DNA of 64,000 nt, taken from Salvator merianae (lineage: Eukaryota > Chordata > Lepidosauria > Squamata > Teiidae). Where the stretch lies: assembly GCA_003586115.2 (NCBI GenBank), contig QVOM02000034.1, forward strand, positions 127,569,936 through 127,633,935, read 5' to 3'. The notes under the pieces are model-generated. The model was not told the origin of the DNA and did not search any database. It saw nothing but the letters and a program-made list of their open reading frames with translations. This document shows positions 58,621-64,000 of this stretch, in pieces. Numbering within the stretch: the first letter of the stretch is position 1; every line of letters starts with the position of its first letter. The translations under genes and the position numbers were made by a program.

Positions 58621-58914
58621 TAGTATTTGTGCAGCAGTCCACCAAAGGTTCAGTGCCTCCCCAGTTCCTGCTCTTCTTGTTCCCCCTCACCCCACTTCCT
58701 GTGCTGTATTCTGTTCCCTTTTCAGACTCCAGTGGCTGTCATCTAGCTCTCTTGACCATGACTGTAGTTATTTTCCTGCCACTTCACCAGACTTGTTCTG
58801 GTGGTTTCAGCTGTAGGTGCTCTCTTGCTTTTCCCTCCCACTAGGCCAGGCATGACTTGTGATTCATCAACTTCCCCTTTTTCTTTGTTTTTTATCAGAC
58901 AACTTTGGAACAAT
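58621..58914. other. No recognisable feature
   Basis: Unassigned. Confidence 0.35.
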
Positions 58915-59493
58915 GGGCCTTTTCACACTGAGCTCGGTAGACCGTTCCCAGTAGTTGGCTTTGAACCAGAGAGGTTGGGGAATGCTCGGTGCCATTCGTG
59001 CTCCCGGCCTGAGGAACGGACCCGAAGCCGACCAGCAGCGGGGACACTGCGAATGGCAGCCGCTAGTTCGGTACCCACTTCACACCCACTTCGTACCCAG
59101 AGGGCTGGTTATGAAGCCGGCTTCATAACGGCAGCTCGGTTACCAAGCCGAAAGGGCTATCCTGGGTACGAAGTATCGTACCGGGTTACGAAGCAGCGGA
59201 GCAGGGTACGGAAACTTCACACCCCAGATGCGAAGCAGTGGAGCGCGCATGCGTAGCCACAACAGCCATGTCCAACGCCGAGGCAAACAGTGCAAAAACA
59301 CCATGCCCAATCTTCGCTCCATCACGCAGGTCGGGATGAAGACATCTTTTTTGTTGTCTTGCCTTATCCAACATCGAGTTCGAATCGGGTACGGAGTGGT
59401 TCGGATTGGGTGAGGCGTGCGCCCGCAGCAGTGCGAACGCTCTGTTCTAGCGAGCAGACAAGAACGTTCTACCGCTACAGTGCGAAAAGGCCC
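58915..59493. mobile_element. MITE family F, 579 bp, 3-bp TSD
   Basis: Starts GGGCCTTTTCACACTG and ends cagtgcgaaaaggccc, with AAT on both sides (58,912-58,914; 59,494-59,496). The interior is CpG-rich with repeated acgaagc words and short palindromes such as gaagccggcttc. CpG retention suggests it is young. Frames inside are not transposase-like. Confidence 0.85.
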
Positions 59494-59801
59494 AATGTCA
59501 AGCAAGTTTCAATGGAAGCTTTTGTCATGGTAAGGGAATTAGAATGACTCCAAGCTTCTTTACAGATGAATGTTGGCCAGCAGAGAAGCCCAAAGTAAAA
59601 ATAAGGATGGTGGTGGAAAACACTGAAAGTGTGGAACTGCAGCTGCAGGGCAAAGAGCAAAACAACTAGGACTGGATGCAGCAGCCTAGTGAGTAAGCCC
59701 CCTAAGTTAGCCCCTTAGAAATGTTTGAAATGGCTTTCACACCTTTTTATCCATGCTTATTCTTACTTGCAAGTGCCGCACAACTCCAGCTCCACTTGAA
59801 A
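59494..59801. other. No recognisable feature
   Basis: Unassigned spacer. Confidence 0.35.
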
Positions 59802-60683
59802 GTTGCATCCACACTGAGTGTCAACCCCACCACTGCTAAGGGACTAAGAGGCACAGGATCTGCACCGAACAGTGCTCCCAGGCATACACTGCACTTCTGA
59901 GGGCCATCTAGTGCCCCAGAGGTATCTTTCCTGCAGAGTGGGAAGAAAGACGCTGAAGGCGCTCACTTCCCTCAGGCTCTCACCCTGCTGCTGTGAAGAT
60001 GGATGGCAGCAGAATGAGTGACCTACCTACCTGTAGTCCACATGGTCCTGTTTCATGCTGTAACTTTGAAGCTAGGTACTTCAAGTTTTGAAGCTTTACA
60101 AGTACAGGGCATGTGAGGTATGTGGACCCTCAGTTTGCCTCCTCTGGCCCAACAGGTGCCATTATCCCCCATCATTGGGATGAGCTGATGATTAGAATTC
60201 ACATTCTTCCCTTAGTTACTGTCCATAGGTTCAGACAGAGACACATAGGTTGCAACCCTTCCATGAGGGATCATAGTGCCTGGCTGGCTGGAGTGCCTGC
60301 TCTGGTCCCAGGAGGTGTGGCTTCTGCACTCATCCAGCCACCCAGCTTTAGAAGCTTTGAAGTTGGGGAAGAAAAGCCCCCCCCCCCCAATTTCAAAGTC
60401 ATAGCACTGCTCTATTTTGGGACATGCAGGAATTGGTTCCAGAAGCTGGCTATTTTCTGCAGGGTTTGAAGTAAAGCCATGAGGAGTGCACTGCAGGTCG
60501 ATTGTTTGCACTGCTGCCATCCATCTTTACAGCAGTGGCACAAGCGTCCAAGAGCAGCAAGTACCCTTAAAGTCATTCTTCCCACTCTGGGAAAGACCCA
60601 TCCTAGATTGCTTGCTGGCCCTCAGAGGTATGCTATGTGCCCCATGGCACCACTGTTGTGTGGACATATGCAACTCAGGCCCT
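59802..60683. repeat. Large imperfect inverted repeat (about 0.9 kb)
   Basis: Left arm (about 59,802-60,100) and right arm (about 60,390-60,683) are reverse complements with substitutions and gaps. The clearest match is gctgtgaagatggatggcag (near 59,990) against ctgccatccatctttacagc (near 60,515). cagagtgggaagaa, ggtatgc/ggtatc and gttgcat..tccacac also pair. The outer end agttgcatccacactg resembles the shared MITE terminus. It is probably a large foldback element; no TSD was resolved. Confidence 0.6.
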
Positions 60684-60751
60684 CACTGGGCACTGTGTTT
60701 CTCCAGTATGGAGGCAGCCATTAACCCTGCTGCCAGGACCATGAGCTGTTA

Positions 60752-61233
60752 ACCTGTTTCTGCATGGCACATATTTGCCCATGCCACACTGAACTGATCC
60801 TGGGTTGGATTGAGTGATCCAGCCCAGGATGGAATGGACAGCTGGTTGCTCACACTGGGAGCTGTCCACATTGTGGTTACCCCATCCTGGCCCTATTATG
60901 GAGGCTGAAACTAAAGTTTCCCTAGTTGCTGGCTGGGCTGTTTTAGCTGGATGCCCAGAACCACTCCTGGGTACTCACAAAATGCTGTTGGGCTTCTCAG
61001 CTCTGGTATATCAGCACAATTGCTCACATGTCATCTGCACATGTCATCTGGAGCACCGTATGGACCTGTTATAAGTGGTTCACAGTTAAAACGGGCTGTA
61101 GTGCCATTTTTTAACTGTAGTCCAGTCCAACACTTCATTTGATACAGACATAGAATACTGCTAGGAGGCAGTCCAGACAAGACAGTCCGGAAAGTCTGCT
61201 GGTCTGGTCTACCAACCCAGTGTAGAAATGATC
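60752..61233. mobile_element. MITE-like element with degraded termini
   Basis: The right end in reverse complement is GATCATTTCTACACTG, fitting the shared pattern. The left end aacctgtttctgcatggca is a weaker match. The interior shows short inverted words (atcctgggttgga / tccagcccaggat). No TSD read. Confidence 0.45.
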
Positions 61234-62732
61234 TCAGTTCCTGGATAGCAGCTTCTCAAAGATACAATGTGCTGTGCTGGTTATATATGAACAGAAGCTA
61301 TGAATGAAACACTGACAACGTATCACTGGAGTCTGCAGTCCCGCAGTTGGGGTGGGAGGCATGCTGCGTACACAACCGATGTCTTCCATCCCCAGAGCCT
61401 CTGAAATTGCAGGCCCCAGGGGCTCTTTGAGAGCACCCTTTTTGTTCTGTGTAGATGCAGCCACTGACTCCTTTGAAAGAGGACTGCAGACATGGCTGAG
61501 CTAGACTTATTTACTGACAATGACAGAAGGCTTCATTAATAAAAGGAGAGAGAGCTTGTGTAGCAGCTTTTCAGGCCTCAGGACAGCTGTGGAAAATTAC
61601 AAGTTTAAATTACTTCACACCATGCCAGTTTTTTAAAATGTCTTGATTGATGTTAAGCATTGCTTTAAATGTGGCAGCCTTTTGCTAGACAGCCCTGAAT
61701 GAAGCACAAATGTGACACAAGCACTGCTGTGTTTTAATTGAATTTGGAATATGTATTCCTTAAAAAAAACGAAGAAAAAATCCAAGTTACTATTTTCTGA
61801 AGTCGTTTCTGTGGGCTGTATTCTGACAAGCAATTACATTTTCCTACAGGCCCCATCCGTCTGAGATAAAGATGCATTCTGAAGTAAGCGTGTGTGTGTG
61901 TGGGGGGGATTCACTTTCCCCCACCTCAGCTTTCTCTGGGAAATCCAAGGCAGAGCACTGATATTTTTAAAAGATGCCTAGAAAAGAGAAGTTCACCAGG
62001 TGTAACCTGCATCAAAACCTATATGTGAAACTCTTTCTTTCTGACAAGAAAGAGGGAAGAACCAGTGCATATAACCCTACCTTCCCCACAATTGTAGATG
62101 GCTTATGAGCCTTCTTTTGGATGATCTACAGTTCAGCGTGCTAAAATTAGCTTGTAATTGTTATAAATAACTAAAACATACCTCTGTCAAAATCACAAAA
62201 CACCAAATTCATCCTGAACTAGTGAGACCAAGAACTAACTTTAATCTGAACATGGTCTTTCCCAATTTGAAAAAGAAAGGAAAGGAAAGGTTTGAACATA
62301 TTCAGAAACAGTTTTGTTATACAAATTCAGCTCAGAAAGATTGTTCTGAGGCTGGCACACTAGTCTTCCATGTCTAGGAACAGTACTTCAAAGTCACTGT
62401 GTTAGCTCTACATCTCCACTGACTTCCTCCCAAAGTTGGCAAATGGGGGCTGGAGGGAGAGAGAGAGATGCCTCCACCAGAACCAGCACCAGAACCTCAG
62501 CCAGGCACCTTTATATTTACTCCTTTCTCTTTCTACTTACTTTTTGCATGCACATACCTTTGTGGCTACCAGGATCAGTTTTTCTTCCTCTGCCATGTTT
62601 GCAGAAGATGCAAACGATGTTGAGCTTTAAAGGAAGTGAGTAGCTATAAAATGCAATGTAATCCTGGATCTGAAGGAAACAGTTGCTCTTTTGAGGTCCT
62701 TCCCTTTTTAACGATGTAGCTTTTGACTCAAA
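61234..62732. other. No recognisable feature (1.5 kb)
   Basis: A short (GT)n-G run lies near 61,890. Unassigned otherwise. Confidence 0.4.
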
Positions 62733-62799
62733 GGCCCTTTCTGCCCTGGCCCCTAATTCCAGTATATCATTTGAATTAAGGGCCGGTGCAGAAAGGGGC
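62733..62799. mobile_element. 67-bp mini-foldback, B-like termini
   Basis: Starts ggccctttctgccctggccc and ends ggccggtgcagaaaggggc, with AAA on both sides (62,730-62,732; 62,800-62,802). It is a hairpin of about 25-bp arms around a short loop: B-type ends with almost no interior. Confidence 0.7.
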
Positions 62800-64000
62800 A
62801 AAGACAGAACTAAAATTTCTCCTAATTTCTCTTTGCAGCACTTATTTCAAACATTCTTTTGGATCTCACCATTAGGTTTGGTACAGCAGCATGCAACAGA
62901 GCCTTTCTAAGCTGACTAAAGGCTTATGATGCGACATATTTACTCCGTTGCTCAGTGTGAGATACATCCTAGTCATTTCATTCATAAAAATGTTTGCTTC
63001 TGCTTAAGTGATTACCTCCCAGTGTGGAAAGACCCTTGGTTTACAGGTCAGTCAAAGTCACTCTTTACAGTAGTCATGTGATGCAAAATCATGCTTTTAC
63101 TGCTTCTTATGGAAGGCATAGAATTTTTGAAGTGTGGGGTACAAACACACAAAATTGTGTGTACTTTGAAAATGCTATAAGTCTATGCTTGATGGCTTAA
63201 AAAAAATACACAGTTCTCTGCAAGCCAGGATTCCTGATTTATATAGCTGAATGAGTCAGGATTCCTTGAAAGTAGAACCTGACTTTGTAGAAGACATCCT
63301 TCCAGATGTCCATGATTTAGTCCATGTTCCCATATACCTCAGCAGGAGTTGGCCTGATGGAGAAGTCAGCCCCCAGTGGTCTCCTCAGGAGGCAGTTCAA
63401 ACTGGGGCAGTCTGGGTATTTTGCATTGATAGGTTTATTCACAATGGCCACTACAAATCTATTCAATGTGATAGAACAAAAATCCCACCCTCCCTTCAGG
63501 GCACTTGGTCAGCTGCCTCAGGGAGGTATTGAGAGCTCTGTGGTGGTTCAGGAATGGGGTTGATATTTGAACATCCCACCCTGGGAGCAATCCTCATGGA
63601 CATCTAAATGGAGTGTCAATGTTATATGCCTACCCAGATGCTATGTCCTAGAGACCTTATATGATGCAAAAATAAAAAACAATTACAGGAAATCATCTTG
63701 AAAACACCCCAGTGTATTTCTTTGGACCTTGTCTAATCTATTCCATTTGCAAAATTTCCATGCTCTCTTATAAAACGCCATTGTTCTCTATTCTACTATA
63801 TCCATTAATATAAATTCCAGAACTACTTATGTGTTGAGGCTTTGTTAGCTGGATTGCAAGGAGTTACTTAGGATCATTTAAAAGGCTGAAGCCAGTCTTA
63901 GCAGCTTGTGCTATGGGGTGCATGCTGATCCCAGTAAGTCCTCTGGTAAATAGGTTTTTAATTTCTTTTATAGTCTTTCAAAGCCTTGTGTGACTGTGCT
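62800..64000. other. Unassigned; orphan MITE right end at 63,020-63,035
   Basis: agtgtggaaagaccc (reverse complement GGGTCTTTCCACACTG) fits the shared terminal pattern. Its left partner was not found. No gene recognised. Confidence 0.35.

Noticed and set aside
58394..58844. Phe/Ser-rich frames of 116-140 codons
   Set aside because: Translation of the (TTTTC)n microsatellite and flanks.

Overview
The window is repeat-dense vertebrate nuclear DNA with no complete protein-coding gene visible. The source is most likely a squamate reptile (lizard or snake). It combines tRNA-headed SINEs whose 3' parts resemble the BovB-tailed squamate SINE group, L2 and CR1 LINE relics, an internally deleted L1, 8-bp-TSD hAT MITEs and many 3-bp-TSD MITEs. 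The assignment is inference from repeat content.

One CpG-rich block (about 24.99-26.33 kb) is the only good promoter candidate. It has several GC boxes. On the minus strand it has a consensus splice donor at 25,767-25,772 and a possible 40-bp exon (25,379-25,418) carrying an ATG. A gene reading leftward from here would have the left 25 kb as intron or transcript. I could not identify the gene and saw no convincing downstream exon.

0-25 kb: L1 endonuclease relic (1.9 kb), L2 relics (5.1-6.2, 7.5-8.8 and 14.2 kb), compound microsatellite (7.3 kb), tRNA-SINEs (9.6 and 10.4 kb), a 688-bp DNA element (10.8 kb), nested CR1 3' ends on opposite strands (16.7-18.1 kb), a foldback (19.9 kb) and a hAT MITE (21.6 kb). 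26-40 kb: two SINEs with TSDs, several related foldback MITEs including one inserted in another (30.9-31.6 kb), a GC-rich hAT MITE with minisatellite (34.9 kb) and an 872-bp element with internal duplication (38.4 kb). 40-50 kb: a 1.6-kb internally deleted L1 with 16-bp TSDs, a broken CR1 reverse transcriptase, and simple repeats. 50-64 kb: a 1,135-bp hAT-like element with perfect 8-bp TSDs, further MITEs, and a roughly 0.9-kb imperfect palindrome.

The strongest unexplained signal is that many MITE families with unrelated interiors share one 16-bp terminal pattern (about GGSCNTTTCYRCACTN). Where boundaries can be read they are flanked by 3-bp target duplications. This suggests a single trans-acting transposase serving many non-autonomous families; no copy of such an enzyme is seen in the window. 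Boundaries and homologies were read by eye.
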